Shown here piece by piece: positions 61,847 to 63,663 of a stretch of 64,000 nucleotides of DNA. The notes under the pieces are model-generated. The model ran no database searches. It saw only the letters and a list, made by a program, of their open reading frames with translations, and was not told where the DNA came from. The stretch's first letter is position 1, and every line of letters starts with the position of its first letter. A program made the position numbers and the translations under genes. Source of the stretch: Cheiracanthium punctorium (taxonomy: Eukaryota > Arthropoda > Arachnida > Araneae > Cheiracanthiidae); NCBI GenBank assembly GCA_038373885.1, contig JAWZYV010017538.1:806001-870000 (forward strand), written 5' to 3'.

Positions 61847-63663
61847 ACTCAAGCTCTCCTTGTTCTTTCAGCTATGAAGATCTGCATGGCGATAGGAGAT
61901 TCTCCACCTTTCAAGAAATACGGGGGTCACAGGTTTGAGACCACTTTTCCTGGGTGCGAGATTTACGCCAAGTTCAGCGATGAGTACTTAGCATGCGTAG
62001 CGAGGACGTTCACATCCACCATTTATCATCCAGTCGGGACAGCCAAAATGGGAGCTCCAGACGATCCGACAGCAGTTGTCGATCCTCAACTCAGGTATGA
62101 GAAGATACCAACTGAATAACAGAAAATTTGTTTCTTGGATATGGATGTAGGGGGGGGGGCATGATAGGAGATTACCGCTTCCACGCTTTAGCATAAAAAT
62201 TTATTTTTGTTCATGAAGGCCTACCATGGCCCAGTGGATAGAGCACTCAAAATGATAAGCTGCCGAAGTGAGAAGATCCCGGGTTCGAGCCCCGTCGCGC
62301 AGCTGTCTATCTTACGGTCTGGAGTTTTGGTCGTTTTTCTCCAGATGTAACGTGAATACGCGTTGTAATCCCTTAGAAAGTCCTCCGACCAAGGCACCCC
62401 CATCCTAGGCTGATACCCCTCGTGCAGATTTGCCTTAATAGACACAATACACAATTTGTACATTAAGACATATTTTGCAACATTTTACCTATTTTACATC
62501 ACATAATACATAAAATATTAAATAGGTATCCGAAATTGGGAATGAAATAACCGTCAGGCCGCCTTGGAAGAGGGGAGAAAATGTGAAGAGAGTAAGAAGG
62601 GAGAATTGTGAGAGAGTTTAACCAGGTTTAAATCCTGGTTTCGCCTGTGCCTCTTACGGAAATTCCCCATTCTGTGATTAGTGTTTTCTCCCAAATTCGG
62701 TCTAGGATGTAATCCAGTGACGAAAATGCCGGGGTTTCAGTGGAGCATTCAGATACCCATGATAAGAGGCAACACCAGTTAGAAAAAGAGAATCTTTGCT
62801 GAGTCTTTTCAAGGGCTAGAGGGAGCAGTTTAAAGGTGGGTTCAAGTTAATCTTGATGAACTCTTTTTTAATGACCCATCTCTTTAAAATAATCGCCCAT
62901 CGCTCGGCACAGCCAGTCTGTGACAAAAAAAAAAAAAAAAAAAATGGTCTCTAGGTCTGTGGCACGTGATGGGGATTTCATCAACCGCCATCTTGCTGCT
63001 CTTTTTTCCGCATTGGGGAGTCGGTCCAGTTTTTCATCTATATCAATATATTTCCATCGTATTCTTCAGTTTTCAGCAGATACCAGTACTGTCAAAAATA
63101 ATTGTGAAATCCATTTTACAGTTGTTCATATATATAACTATATTTCTCCATCGTATTCTTCAGTTTTCAGCAGATACCAGTACTGTCAAAAATAATTGTG
63201 AAATCCATTTTACAAATAATCGACAATTTTTACGGGAAATTACGTGCTAAAAAGTAAAGGATTCTCGTGTCACTGTGTCACCCTCAAGTATTTTTATAGA
63301 AATAAAATTTATTCTTCGTGACTGACAGCAGTCAAAACGTCAGAGTTTTGTGTCATAACTTCGTGGACACTGGGCGTTAAAGGGTTAAACGTTATTCGCT
63401 GCTTTCACTACTGCTAGTAACTATTGCATGTAACGTAAAATAAACCATATCGTTAATAGCCTTATCGTTTTTCTAATTCTTATTTACATTTCAGGGTGAA
63501 AGGCGTTCACGGGTTGCGAGTAGTGGACGGCTCTATCATGCCAACAATTGTTTCGGGCAACACCAATGCTCCCATTATCATGATTGCCGAAAAAGCAGCC
63601 GACATGATCAAAGGCGTCAAGACAGTCATCAAGAGGAAGAGTAGGAAAAAGAAAAAACGGTGA
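5788..63663 (+). CDS. GMC oxidoreductase (glucose dehydrogenase-like), 10 exons, 5' partial
   Basis: FAD-dependent glucose-methanol-choline oxidoreductase. Family members oxidise an alcohol or sugar hydroxyl; the exact substrate cannot be told from sequence. The ten exons join in frame to 568 residues plus TGA. Seen in the sequence: the FAD dinucleotide loop GAGSAG (residues 2-7), an acidic residue E26 in [11 protein letters not shown] signature 1 around [11 protein letters not shown] (75-85), a signature-2 region [15 protein letters not shown] (250-264), the active-site His491 in [10 protein letters not shown], and the GNTNAP segment (534-539) supplying the Asn partner. One N-glycosylation sequon lies at N345. 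The C-terminus is a strongly basic tail ([10 protein letters not shown]). Insect homologues are usually about 600 residues or more and often secreted, so roughly 40-60 N-terminal residues with a likely signal peptide are missing. The first visible exon begins in phase 1 inside the FAD motif. All nine introns are GT-AG. The family call is secure; the orthology is not. Confidence 0.95.
6060..6180. mobile_element. hAT-type MITE fragment
   Basis: C-rich sequence with CCCCCCAATCTGGCATCACTG. The right edge reads inward as CAGTGATGCCAGATTGGGG, a hAT-like end. The left end was not identified. Confidence 0.35.
6181..7735. other. Intron 1 DNA, nothing recognised
   Basis: AT-rich with short ORFs only. 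A small perfect inversion, GGGGTTCAACAAAACCCC, is at about 7246-7263. No family resemblance seen. Confidence 0.6.
7735..7978 (-). repeat. tRNA-derived SINE-like sequence
   Basis: On the minus strand, GAGGCTCAGTGTCCTAATCA is followed by AGAGCATTGCGCTATCATG and a degenerate B box, GGTTCAACGATCCC. This is the layout of a tRNA head followed by a SINE body. The D- and anticodon-arm pairing is too poor for a functional tRNA. Confidence 0.5.
7979..8966. other. Intron 1 DNA, nothing recognised
   Basis: Ordinary AT-rich intron sequence leading into the acceptor at 8966. No repeat or coding signal identified. Confidence 0.6.
8967..9156 (+). CDS. GMC gene exon (GMC signature 1)
   Basis: The acceptor is ttttttag and the donor AACG|gtgagt. 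It encodes residues 69-131 plus one base of codon 132: [20 protein letters not shown] and then the [11 protein letters not shown] stretch. This fits GMC signature 1, which contacts the flavin. Reading phase 0 joins perfectly to the previous exon (…LINR|RSRW…). It ends in phase 1. Confidence 0.95.
9207..9833 (+). mobile_element. Decayed mariner (DD34D-type) element
   Basis: Inverted termini GGTTCAAAAAGTAAGGCAA (9213-9231) and its exact complement (9811-9829) enclose a remnant. Around 9540-9610 the + strand reads [20 protein letters not shown], the C-terminal region of mariner transposase after its third acidic residue. Stops and a frameshift follow. The catalytic core is gone. A C-rich stretch (9235-9490, GGGGCAAGAGAAAGCAATTG and a run of C) looks like a separate insertion nested in it. 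Confidence 0.75.
9872..9930. repeat. Perfect 25-bp hairpin
   Basis: Arms 9872-9896 and 9906-9930 are exact complements (GCTCGCTGTTGATGTTTAGC on one side) with a 9-nt loop. It lies 43 bp after the mariner end. It could be a small foldback element or a template-switch product. Confidence 0.85.
9974..10050. repeat. (TTA)n / (TTTA)n microsatellite
   Basis: About fourteen TTA/ATT units with one interruption, followed by TTTA units. Confidence 0.95.
10889..10943. repeat. (TA)n microsatellite
   Basis: Uninterrupted TA dinucleotides, about 27 units. Confidence 0.98.
11901..11990. repeat. (TCTA)n then (TA)n microsatellite
   Basis: A TATC/TCTA tract runs into about 24 TA units. It directly precedes a SINE on the minus strand, so it may be that SINE's tail region. 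Confidence 0.95.
12030..12200 (-). repeat. tRNA-derived SINE, family A (degenerate)
   Basis: Read on the minus strand it matches the copies at 43140-43350 and 50597-50820. The shared body has a GGGTTTGAATCACAGC B-box region, TTAATAGGCGGTAACG and then CCCATTATAGAATGGCCAA. The tRNA head (GTGACTAAAGAACAATTTTA region) is degraded. Confidence 0.6.
12528..14096 (-). mobile_element. Tc1/mariner-type transposon, decayed
   Basis: It is flanked by TA on both sides (12526-12527, 14097-14098). The inverted termini are CACTGTCCTCCAAAAGTTAA at the left and CACTGGCCTCCAAAATTTAA read inward from the right. The 1569-bp element carries one broken transposase on the minus strand. It sits in intron 2 of the GMC gene, antisense to it. 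Confidence 0.92.
12783..13760 (-). pseudogene. Tc1-like transposase pseudogene (DD34E)
   Basis: DNA-cutting and joining enzyme of the element at 12528-14096. On the minus strand, an N-terminal helix-turn-helix piece ([20 protein letters not shown], from about 13716) is separated by a frameshift near 13560-13620 from the catalytic part ([20 protein letters not shown] onward). First Asp in [11 protein letters not shown]; second in [10 protein letters not shown]; Glu in [12 protein letters not shown]. Exactly 34 residues separate the second Asp and the Glu. An in-frame TAA at about 13153 also splits it just after MTGVR. It ends GGHIPY and a stop at 12783. Not functional. Confidence 0.9.
14099..14960. 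other. Intron 2 DNA, nothing recognised
   Basis: AT-rich with poly-T (14403-14416) and poly-C/poly-A tracts near 14490-14530. No coding or repeat family seen. Confidence 0.6.
14962..15141. mobile_element. Small MITE-like inverted-repeat element
   Basis: The left end is ACTATAGAGCTGTTTCACTT and the right end read inward is ACTATAGAGTATTTTCACGT. Both then continue into TACGTCA/CACGTCA motifs. About 180 bp with no coding content. The target duplication is unclear. Confidence 0.55.
15142..16319. other. Intron 2 DNA, nothing recognised
   Basis: AT-rich sequence up to the pyrimidine tract and acceptor of the exon at 16320. No repeat family or coding signal identified. Confidence 0.6.
16320..16451 (+). 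CDS. GMC gene exon
   Basis: The acceptor is ttctttcag after a T-rich tract and the donor is ACAG|gtgagt. It encodes [20 protein letters not shown] and then [25 protein letters not shown] once joined, residues 132-175. The GGYLTVS and DINGPQQTG blocks are typical of insect and arachnid GMC proteins at this position. Phase 1 in, phase 1 out. Confidence 0.94.
16452..17283. other. Start of intron 3, nothing recognised
   Basis: AT-rich DNA. A short GAGACGAGACGAGAGATC repeat is near 16879. A small inversion, GCCGGTAGTTAGCTACCGGC, is at 16692-16711. Confidence 0.6.
17284..17666. mobile_element. TTAA-flanked MITE (palindromic piggyBac-type family)
   Basis: TTAA at both edges (17284-17287, 17663-17666). 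Termini are TTAACCCTTTGAGGCGCAAC at the left and TTAACCCTTTAACGCGCAGT read inward from the right. TTAA targets and CCC-starting ends are typical of piggyBac relatives. The 383-bp copy keeps only part of the central palindrome. No transposase. Confidence 0.8.
17667..18895. other. Intron 3 DNA, nothing recognised
   Basis: AT-rich, with unrelated short ORFs. No family resemblance seen. Confidence 0.6.
18896..19439. mobile_element. TTAA-flanked MITE with long central palindrome
   Basis: Same family as 17284-17666 but inverted. TTAA edges are at 18896-18899 and 19436-19439. The interior 19130-19423 folds back on itself: arms carry GATGGCGGACGATCGAAGCG and its complement, and CAGATCTAGAGACCC meets GGGTCTCTAGATCTG near the centre. 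The ORF read through one arm is not a gene. Confidence 0.85.
22363..22826. mobile_element. Nested MITE with 22-bp perfect inverted repeats
   Basis: Arms 22363-22384 and 22805-22826 are exact complements (GACTATGTCATTTTATCTCT plus CA). The flanks are ATTAAT and CATTAAT, so the target could be TTAA or TA. The interior has a roughly 94-bp direct duplication (about 22562-22650 and 22657-22745) with TTTAAATACTATTAGTTCAC. No coding content. Confidence 0.7.
25121..25813 (+). mobile_element. Mariner (DD34D-type) deletion derivative
   Basis: Perfect 32-bp inverted repeats (25121-25152 and 25782-25813, beginning CAAGGGGTGATCAAATGAAA) are flanked by TA on both sides (25119-25120, 25814-25815). At 693 bp it is about half the length of a full mariner. 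Its + strand retains the transposase C-terminus, with frameshifts. Confidence 0.93.
25480..25757 (+). pseudogene. Mariner transposase C-terminal remnant
   Basis: The + strand reads [20 protein letters not shown] with the third catalytic Asp (SPD), then after a frameshift [40 protein letters not shown] and AQACGVYF and a stop. This matches the mariner C-terminus. Everything before about 25480 lacks the first two Asp motifs, so it cannot encode an active enzyme. The minus-strand ORF over this region is a shadow. Confidence 0.85.
26185..27450. other. Intron 3 DNA, nothing recognised
   Basis: AT-rich DNA without recognised repeats or coding signal. Confidence 0.6.
27459..27503. repeat. Perfect 21-bp hairpin
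   Basis: Arms 27459-27479 and 27483-27503 (CTCTAGTTCTTACACTAAA on one side) are exact complements around a 3-nt loop. A further CTAAAG/CTTTAG pair lies just outside. Confidence 0.9.
27504..30430. other. Intron 3 DNA with little structure
   Basis: AT-rich. A small repeat TCAGGAGCTATTC occurs three times at 27889-27940. No recognised element or coding signal elsewhere. Confidence 0.55.
30436..31211. mobile_element. Possible mariner-like remnant with internal inverted repeat
   Basis: The right edge read inward, TACAGGGTGTTCATATTAAA, resembles mariner-type ends; the left GAAGGGTGCATCAGAAATAT is only a weak partner. Inside, GTCACCAGATGGCGTTTCAC (30921) and its near complement (about 31060-31085) form an imperfect 26-bp inverted repeat. 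No transposase is readable. Tentative. Confidence 0.35.
31220..31390. mobile_element. hAT MITE, 171 bp
   Basis: Termini are CAGGGGCGTAGCCAG and, read inward from the right, CAGGGGCGTAGCCAAGG. The flanks are an exact 8-bp duplication, CCCTGTAG (31212-31219 and 31391-31398). The interior has runs of G and C that pair with each other. It inserted at the end of the candidate element at 30436. Confidence 0.93.
31399..31870. other. Intron 3 DNA, nothing recognised
   Basis: AT-rich stretch between two MITEs with no structure noted. Confidence 0.55.
31877..32367. mobile_element. TA-flanked MITE with internal duplication
   Basis: Ends are CACTCTCAGAAAAATTCG and, inward from the right, CACTCCCAAAAATTATT. 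TA lies on each side (31875-31876, 32368-32369). The interior is two direct copies about 231 bp apart (from 31895 and 32126), each with TCTTTATACACTAA, TTATTCCTCATTTTT and GGATATTCGT. A third end-like motif, TTTTTGAGAGTG, sits at the internal junction, so two elements may have fused. Confidence 0.75.
32630..32702. repeat. 17-bp inverted repeat
   Basis: AGTGCAAAATATGAGAT (32630-32646) and its exact complement (32686-32702), separated by 39 bp. Confidence 0.8.
32703..33494. other. End of intron 3, nothing recognised
   Basis: AT-rich up to the acceptor. The 107-residue minus-strand ORF here (33006-33329) has no family resemblance and is probably chance. Confidence 0.55.
33495..33616 (+). CDS. 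GMC gene exon
   Basis: The acceptor is tcattccag and the donor ACGAAG|gtaatg. It encodes residues 176-216: [20 protein letters not shown] followed by [21 protein letters not shown]. This is the conserved GMC block before the flavin-binding strand. It follows a 17-kb intron. It enters in phase 1 and ends in phase 0. Confidence 0.94.
33617..34508. other. Intron 4 DNA, nothing recognised
   Basis: AT-rich with homopurine A/G stretches near 33707-33723 and 34020-34040. Confidence 0.6.
34509..34866. repeat. Tandem duplication, 179-bp unit, two copies
   Basis: Copies 34509-34687 and 34688-34866 start CGCAGAGATATTTTCTGAAA and are almost identical, differing at a T run near the end. The near identity implies a recent event or an assembly duplication. 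Confidence 0.95.
34867..35981. other. Rest of intron 4, nothing recognised
   Basis: AT-rich. Overlapping + strand ORFs at 35401-35860 lack any family resemblance. Confidence 0.55.
35982..36152 (+). CDS. GMC gene exon (GMC signature 2)
   Basis: The acceptor is cttctttatag and the donor CTCGGG|gtaagt. It encodes residues 217-273, including the [20 protein letters not shown] region (signature 2) followed by [11 protein letters not shown]. It has exactly 57 codons, phase 0 at both ends. Confidence 0.95.
36425..36558 (+). mobile_element. Fragment of a CAGTG-ended repeat (copy 1)
   Basis: It shares GTTGCAAGG.CGCAACGA, TTAAATGCTTCTTTCGTTG and GCGCCCCTTTCAAGTGTCGT with the inverted sequence at 48532-48680. 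Both end in ACGTCACTG (36558 here). The CACTG end suggests hAT, but no opposite end or target duplication was found. Confidence 0.55.
36559..37264. other. Intron 5 DNA, nothing recognised
   Basis: A poly-C run is at about 36593-36603. Otherwise AT-rich without recognised features. Confidence 0.55.
37290..37450. repeat. Dispersed foldback repeat, copy 1
   Basis: Contains CTTTCTATGGAGAAATGTTG, then CATGATTTGGTGCTCAA and its complement CAAATCATGG, forming a hairpin. A relative lies at 38615-38800 (CTTTCTATGAAAAAACG, CACCATTATTTGGTTCC). Both carry TTAATAAAAGTAGTTAA-type edges, in opposite orientation. Confidence 0.5.
37463..37741. mobile_element. Second TTAA-flanked MITE type, 279 bp
   Basis: TTAA at 37463-37466 and 37738-37741. 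Termini are TTAACCCTTTCCGGCGCAAG and TTAACCCTAGCGGTGGCTAG read inward. The TTAA target and CCCT start again suggest piggyBac relatives, but the interior is unrelated to the palindromic family at 17284. Confidence 0.65.
37742..38614. other. Intron 5 DNA, nothing recognised
   Basis: Mixed-composition DNA with no identified element. Confidence 0.55.
38615..38840. repeat. Dispersed foldback repeat, copy 2
   Basis: Relative of 37290-37450 with CTAGCTGCGTCCTTTCTATG, ATTTGGTTCC and AAGCACCAAATCG. It ends in TTTAACTACTTTTATTAA, the complement of the left edge of copy 1. Confidence 0.45.
38841..39675. other. Intron 5 DNA, nothing recognised
   Basis: AT-rich. A small GTAATACGCAAGTTACAAGA / GTATAATGCAAGTTACAAGA duplication is at about 39545-39590. 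Confidence 0.55.
39683..40311. repeat. Foldback repeat with A-B-A'-B layout
   Basis: Arm A (about 39683-39862) and arm A' (about 39991-40170) are inverted copies. A holds TAACGGATAGGCTATTTCAA and GATCTAGTCTTATATTA; A' holds the complements. B (130 bp, beginning GATTAAAATTTAACTACTTA and ending TTCTTATAAACTT) lies between them at 39863-39992 and again, in the same direction and apparently identical, at 40182-40311 after A'. No coding content. Confidence 0.9.
40576..41045. mobile_element. hAT MITE, 470 bp
   Basis: The exact 8-bp duplication CTTCCAAC flanks it (40568-40575, 41046-41053). Ends are TACAGGCGCACCCATGG and, inward from the right, CAGTGGCGCACCCAGG. The left end has lost the canonical CAGTG. 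C-rich just inside the left end; AT-rich elsewhere, no coding content. Confidence 0.88.
41444..41483. repeat. Perfect 15-bp hairpin
   Basis: TTGGTGTGTGCTGTT (41444-41458), a 10-nt loop, then the exact complement (41469-41483). Confidence 0.9.
41540..41960. repeat. Hairpin cluster in a repeated sequence
   Basis: A 22-bp perfect stem (41701-41722 with 41732-41753; TAATGGTTATTCCTCAAC on one side) is followed at once by a 16-bp stem with one mismatch (ATTCGGCAAAGTGATA and its complement, to about 41799). On both sides a diverged module recurs: TCAACGACATGATTGAT then CTCGTTTCAGTAA near 41552, and TCAACGACTTGACTAATAAT then CTCGTTTCAGTAC near 41872. Confidence 0.75.
41961..43134. other. Intron 5 DNA, nothing recognised
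   Basis: AT-rich. The block ATTTCTAGTTTGG...TTATTACACC...CCTC...TTTGT is partly repeated (42807-42845 and 42955-42987), indicating a small old duplication. Confidence 0.5.
43140..43350 (-). repeat. tRNA-derived SINE, family A
   Basis: On the minus strand: CCGCTCAGGTGGTGTAGTGG (A-box region), GGGTTCGAATCCCGGC (clear B box), then GTCCGTCCCTTCATTAAAAG, CCCATAATAAAGTGGCC and a degraded tail. Same family as 12030-12200 and 50597-50820. RNA polymerase III boxes are seen; mobilisation by a LINE is family knowledge. Confidence 0.8.
43530..43950 (+). repeat. tRNA-derived SINE, another family
   Basis: Begins TCCCGCGGTGGCCTAGTCAC (A-box-like) and includes GAGCTGGTGCACGTAAAAAC, a motif I recognise from arthropod SINE bodies, followed by GTCGTGTCTCCTATGTCC. 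The B box is degenerate. The boundaries are approximate. Confidence 0.55.
43951..44598. other. End of intron 5; unclassified higher-GC segment
   Basis: 44009-44380 is less AT-rich and carries an open minus-strand frame of 123 codons without recognisable domains. It may be the continuation of a repeat; I do not call it a gene. Confidence 0.45.
44599..44752 (+). CDS. GMC gene exon
   Basis: The acceptor is ccttttcag and the donor AGAG|gtgagt. It encodes residues 274-324: [20 protein letters not shown], then a substrate-domain stretch ending RYLSIGRG. The [10 protein letters not shown] block is diagnostic for the family (VGxNLQDH). Phase 0 in, phase 1 out. Confidence 0.95.
44753..46274. other. 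Intron 6, unclassified
   Basis: AT-rich. A phrase like GATTTCGATGATTCTTTTTTATTG recurs in diverged form at about 45358 and 45719, hinting at an old duplicated repeat. No coding signal. Confidence 0.5.
46275..46438 (+). CDS. GMC gene exon (substrate domain)
   Basis: The acceptor is ctcttgcag and the donor AGAGAG|gtaaaa. It encodes residues 325-379, starting [20 protein letters not shown] and ending QRVMGQRRE. It holds the only clear N-glycosylation sequon, NKS at residue 345, which would fit a secreted protein. Enters in phase 1, ends in phase 0. Confidence 0.93.
46741..46815 (+). repeat. tRNA-like SINE fragment
   Basis: GCAGCCAGGTGGGTAGGGCG resembles a tRNA D-arm/A box and CAGACATCGTATCCC a weak B box, followed by an A-rich tail. 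Too degenerate for a tRNA gene. Confidence 0.4.
46960..47715. repeat. Three copies of one short repeat, two direct and one inverted
   Basis: Copies at about 46960-47075 and 47295-47410 share GAAGCTTTTTATTGTG / GAAGATTTTTATTGTG, CCCTAAAAA, and TTTAGAGAAAAA. The stretch at about 47605-47715 carries the complement (CAATAAAAAGCTTCTAC at its right edge). Likely a pair of inverted repeats of an old element with an internal duplication. Confidence 0.6.
47716..48530. other. Intron 7 DNA, nothing firm
   Basis: CAGGGGCGTAGGCAG at 48423 resembles the end of the hAT MITE at 31220, but no second end was found. Confidence 0.45.
48532..48680 (-). mobile_element. Fragment of a CAGTG-ended repeat (copy 2, inverted)
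   Basis: Starts CAGTGACGTAATCTAGGG and contains the complements of the blocks in 36425-36558. hAT-like end; the far end and target duplication are not found. Confidence 0.6.
48925..49132 (-). repeat. tRNA-derived SINE, family B
   Basis: On the minus strand: CTCACCATGGCACTGTGGTT (head), GGTCCCGGGTTCGGGCC (B box), then a GTCTGGAGTTATGG..TTTCTCCAGATGTAACGTGA body. Matches 62219-62430. A fragment of the same tail (GATGGGGGATGCCTTGTTAG) is at 48838-48885. Confidence 0.75.
49133..49270 (-). repeat. tRNA-derived SINE, family B, second copy
   Basis: Directly follows the copy at 48925 and repeats its order: TAACGCGTATTTTGACG, CCAGACCGTTAGATCGATAG, then GTGGCATGGGGAGGCC. It lacks part of the B-box region. 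Confidence 0.7.
49271..50590. other. Intron 7 DNA, nothing recognised
   Basis: Very AT-rich, with poly-T and A-rich tracts. No coding or repeat family seen. Confidence 0.55.
50597..50820 (+). repeat. tRNA-derived SINE, family A (best copy)
   Basis: Head with GTTGTATGGTGGGTAAAGC (A-box region) and GGTGTTCGATCCCC (B box). The body has GTCCGTCCCTTCATAGGGGG, CCCCATAATAAAGCGGCC and GCAGCGGCCGGCCATTGGGG, ending in an A-rich tail. It anchors the family with the minus-strand copies at 12030 and 43140. The small ORFs across it are not genes. Confidence 0.85.
50821..51488. other. Intron 7 DNA, nothing recognised
   Basis: AT-rich with a loosely repeated TTCAATTACATTCAATT / TTCAATTCC motif at 51055-51210. 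Confidence 0.5.
51489..52007. mobile_element. TTAA-flanked MITE with 257-bp near-perfect palindrome
   Basis: TTAA at both edges (51489-51492, 52004-52007). Termini are TTAACCCTTTGAGGCGCAAC and, inward, TTAACCCTTTAACGCGCAGT. The region 51514-51770 is a palindrome centred near 51642: CCCAATGCTG at its left edge and CAGCATTGGG at its right, meeting at GTGCCCGGCAC. This is the best-preserved full copy of the family (other copies 5407, 17284, 18896, 56102, 62890). No coding content. Confidence 0.9.
52188..52260. repeat. (GT)n / (GTAT)n microsatellite
   Basis: Alternating purine-pyrimidine tract of about 70 bp, mostly GT with ATGT interruptions. Confidence 0.95.
52261..53620. other. Intron 7 DNA, unclassified
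   Basis: Contains a C-run block (52809-52852) that looks like a hAT MITE interior, without ends. The 81-codon minus-strand ORF at 53047-53292 has no family resemblance. Confidence 0.5.
53624..54879 (-). mobile_element. Tigger/pogo-type DNA transposon, decayed
   Basis: Inverted termini are CAGTAAATCTCGCTTAAGAC and, inward, CAGTAAAACTCGCTTAAGAC, flanked by TA (53622-53623, 54880-54881). At 1256 bp it is about half a full Tigger. The minus strand carries the C-terminal half of a pogo-type transposase. The GGGAAAGCGTCTTAAG motif recurs just inside both ends. Confidence 0.92.
54107..54727 (-). pseudogene. Tigger/pogo transposase remnant
   Basis: Catalytic-domain part of a DDE transposase. Seen: [15 protein letters not shown] with the second Asp, [18 protein letters not shown] with the third; 30 residues lie between these two Asp, as in pogo relatives. 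After IIKVVK an in-frame stop (about 54389) is followed in the same frame by [12 protein letters not shown] and then [20 protein letters not shown], the typical C-terminal continuation. The N-terminal DNA-binding domain and first Asp are missing. Not functional. Confidence 0.88.
54882..55101. other. Spacer, nothing recognised
   Basis: Ordinary intron 7 sequence between two transposons. Confidence 0.5.
55110..55440. mobile_element. hAT MITE, 331 bp
   Basis: Ends are CAGTGTTTTCCAACCTGTGG and, inward, CAGCGGTTCTCAACCTTTTA, the widespread hAT terminus type. The exact 8-bp duplication TGGTAAGG flanks it (55102-55109, 55441-55448). No coding content. Confidence 0.93.
55741..55807 (+). repeat. G-rich homopurine tract
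   Basis: Nearly pure G/A over about 65 bp, with runs of five and nine G, 80 bp upstream of the exon acceptor at 55886. It could form triplex or quadruplex structure. No protein signal. Confidence 0.85.
55887..56064 (+). CDS. GMC gene exon
   Basis: The acceptor is cttttttag and the donor GACG|gtaagt. It encodes residues 380-438, including the conserved [20 protein letters not shown] and then [14 protein letters not shown]. This is the start of the C-terminal GMC domain. The ATG that opens it is an internal codon. Phase 0 in, phase 1 out. A TTAA-type MITE begins only 37 bp after the donor. Confidence 0.95.
56102..56350. mobile_element. TTAA-flanked MITE, truncated copy
   Basis: Starts TTAACCCACTGTAGCGCAAC and retains the palindrome (TACCAGCAAGATGG on the left, CCATCTTGCTGGTA on the right) but with more divergence than the copies at 18896 and 51489. 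The right end is lost. It begins 37 bp after the donor of the exon ending 56064. Confidence 0.75.
56351..57794. other. Intron 8 DNA, nothing firm
   Basis: AT-rich. A small inversion (CTGTCACACTAAATATAACC with TTAGTGTGACAG) lies at about 56651-56688. Confidence 0.5.
57797..58567. mobile_element. Non-autonomous pogo-like element, old
   Basis: Ends CAGTAGAATTTTGCTACAAC and, inward, CAGTGAAATAACTCTATAAC, flanked by TA (57795-57796, 58568-58569). Inner blocks such as ATTCTCGCTACTACGATATT and AAAATATCGTTATAGAG repeat the terminal motif, as in pogo-derived MITEs. No transposase is readable. Confidence 0.6.
58570..59243. other. Intron 8 DNA, nothing recognised
   Basis: The + strand ORF at 58853-59110 (85 codons) has no recognised domain. 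Confidence 0.5.
59246..60750 (+). mobile_element. Intact Tc1-like DNA transposon
   Basis: Perfect 27-bp inverted repeats (59246-59272 and 60724-60750, beginning CACTCATGTCCATAAATTAA), TA on both sides (59244-59245, 60751-60752), 1505 bp, and one uninterrupted transposase. The absence of any break points to recent insertion. It lies in intron 8 in the same direction as the GMC gene. An AATAAA at 60658 may serve its transcript. Confidence 0.97.
59496..60524 (+). CDS. Tc1-like transposase (DD34E), intact
   Basis: Cut-and-paste transposase that binds the inverted repeats and inserts at TA. The frame is open from 59322 (400 codons). I prefer the internal ATG at 59496 ([20 protein letters not shown]), giving 342 residues, the usual Tc1 length; the extra 58 upstream residues look non-coding. 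A helix-turn-helix region spans about residues 5-55 ([14 protein letters not shown]) and a second about 80-110 ([20 protein letters not shown]), with GRPR between. The catalytic triad is Asp154 (FSDESRF), Asp244 ([10 protein letters not shown]) and Glu279 ([12 protein letters not shown]), with 34 residues between the last two. The protein ends SSGRHTPY. All elements needed for activity appear present; activity itself is not shown. Confidence 0.95.
   Translation: MTQRRHLDDVLRGRIIGRLECRRTQLEESEELGIAQSVISRLWQRFQDDGNVSRRYSTGRPRVTTPNEDRYLAVTAKRNRQSTASDLSRQLSSATGTTVSRQTVYRRLGHIGLYARRPVRCVPLTVTHCRLRLTWSREHALWTPQQWSCVMFSDESRFSLESDSRRTFIWRAPGTRYHQENTIERHRYGGAGWLVWGGIILGSRTDLHVQSVTMTGHIYRDVILEQHVRLFRGAMDAEFVFMDDNARPHRANIVDECLQSEDITRMHWPAYSPDLNPIENVWDMLGRPIAARQPPPTCLPELRSALLDEWCNIPQDQIDHLILSMPRRCQACIASSGRHTPY
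60754..61001. mobile_element. hAT MITE rich in GCCCGAGCCCG repeats
   Basis: 10-bp inverted termini TAGAGATGAG / CTCATCTCTA and an exact 8-bp duplication GAGTGTAT (60746-60753, 61002-61009). The left duplication is the last five bases and TA(T) flank of the Tc1-like element, so this MITE inserted into that element's edge afterwards. The interior holds repeated GAGCCCGCCCGAGCCCGAG blocks in the left half and a complementary GGGCTCGGGCTGAGCCC block at the right. Confidence 0.88.
60973..61230. repeat. 258-bp direct repeat, copy 1
   Basis: Begins in the right end of the hAT MITE (GGGCTCGGGCTGAGCCCGTC) and ends GACAACCGGTAA. Copy 2 is 566 bp downstream without indels; I noticed only one difference (GGAACGGAAG versus GGAACGGGAG). 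Confidence 0.95.
61480..61567. mobile_element. Second, rearranged hAT MITE piece
   Basis: GAGCCCGAGCCCGCCCGAGC and a CCCGAGCCCGGCTCGGGC palindrome end in CTCATCTCTA (61558-61567). The left terminus is absent. It heads copy 2 of the 258-bp repeat. Confidence 0.75.
61539..61796. repeat. 258-bp direct repeat, copy 2
   Basis: Near-identical to 60973-61230, including the GAGTGTAT that follows the MITE. It stops where the flank diverges (CGGTAATTTATTT here, CGGTAAAGAAAA in copy 1). Confidence 0.95.
61804..61844. repeat. (A)41 homopolymer
   Basis: Uninterrupted A run immediately upstream of an exon acceptor (exon at 61872). The length is likely variable or uncertain in the assembly. Confidence 0.97.
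61872..62094 (+). CDS. GMC gene exon (active-site His)
   Basis: The acceptor is tgttctttcag and the donor CTCAG|gtatga. It encodes residues 439-512. The catalytic His491 (codon 62027-62029) sits in [13 protein letters not shown] run of 41 A bases ends 27 bp before the acceptor, so the branch-point and pyrimidine-tract region here is unusually short. Phase 1 in, phase 2 out. Confidence 0.95.
62219..62430 (+). repeat. tRNA-derived SINE, family B (best copy)
   Basis: CATGGCCCAGTGGATAGAGC (A box) and CCCGGGTTCGAGCCCC (B box) are well kept. The body has ACGGTCTGGAGTTTTGG, TTTCTCCAGATGTAACGTGA and ATACGCGTTGTAATCCC. The tRNA-like head cannot close a proper acceptor stem, so this is a SINE, not a tRNA gene. 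Confidence 0.85.
62456..62885. other. Intron 9 DNA, unclassified
   Basis: Includes AAATCCTGGTTTCGCCTGTG, a possible SINE scrap near 62630, but nothing firm. Confidence 0.45.
62890..63388. mobile_element. TTAA MITE copy with poly-A and 94-bp duplication
   Basis: The right end CTGGGCGTTAAAGGGTTAA (TTAA at 63385-63388) and blocks TTACGTGCTAAAAAGTAAAG and TTTTTATAGAAATAAA belong to the palindromic family. The left end is degraded and only the right palindrome half remains (CCGCCATCTTGCTG). A 68-bp block, TCCATCGTATTCTTCAGTTT onward, occurs at 63053-63120 and again at 63147-63214. A run of A lies at 62924-62943. Confidence 0.75.
63495..63663 (+). CDS. GMC gene last coding exon with stop
   Basis: The acceptor is ttacatttcag. 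It encodes residues 513-568 and [23 protein letters not shown], then [20 protein letters not shown] and a lysine/arginine-rich tail. Asn537 in GNTNAP corresponds to the second active-site residue (Asn or His in the family). The basic tail after KGVK extends past the usual family end. Confidence 0.95.
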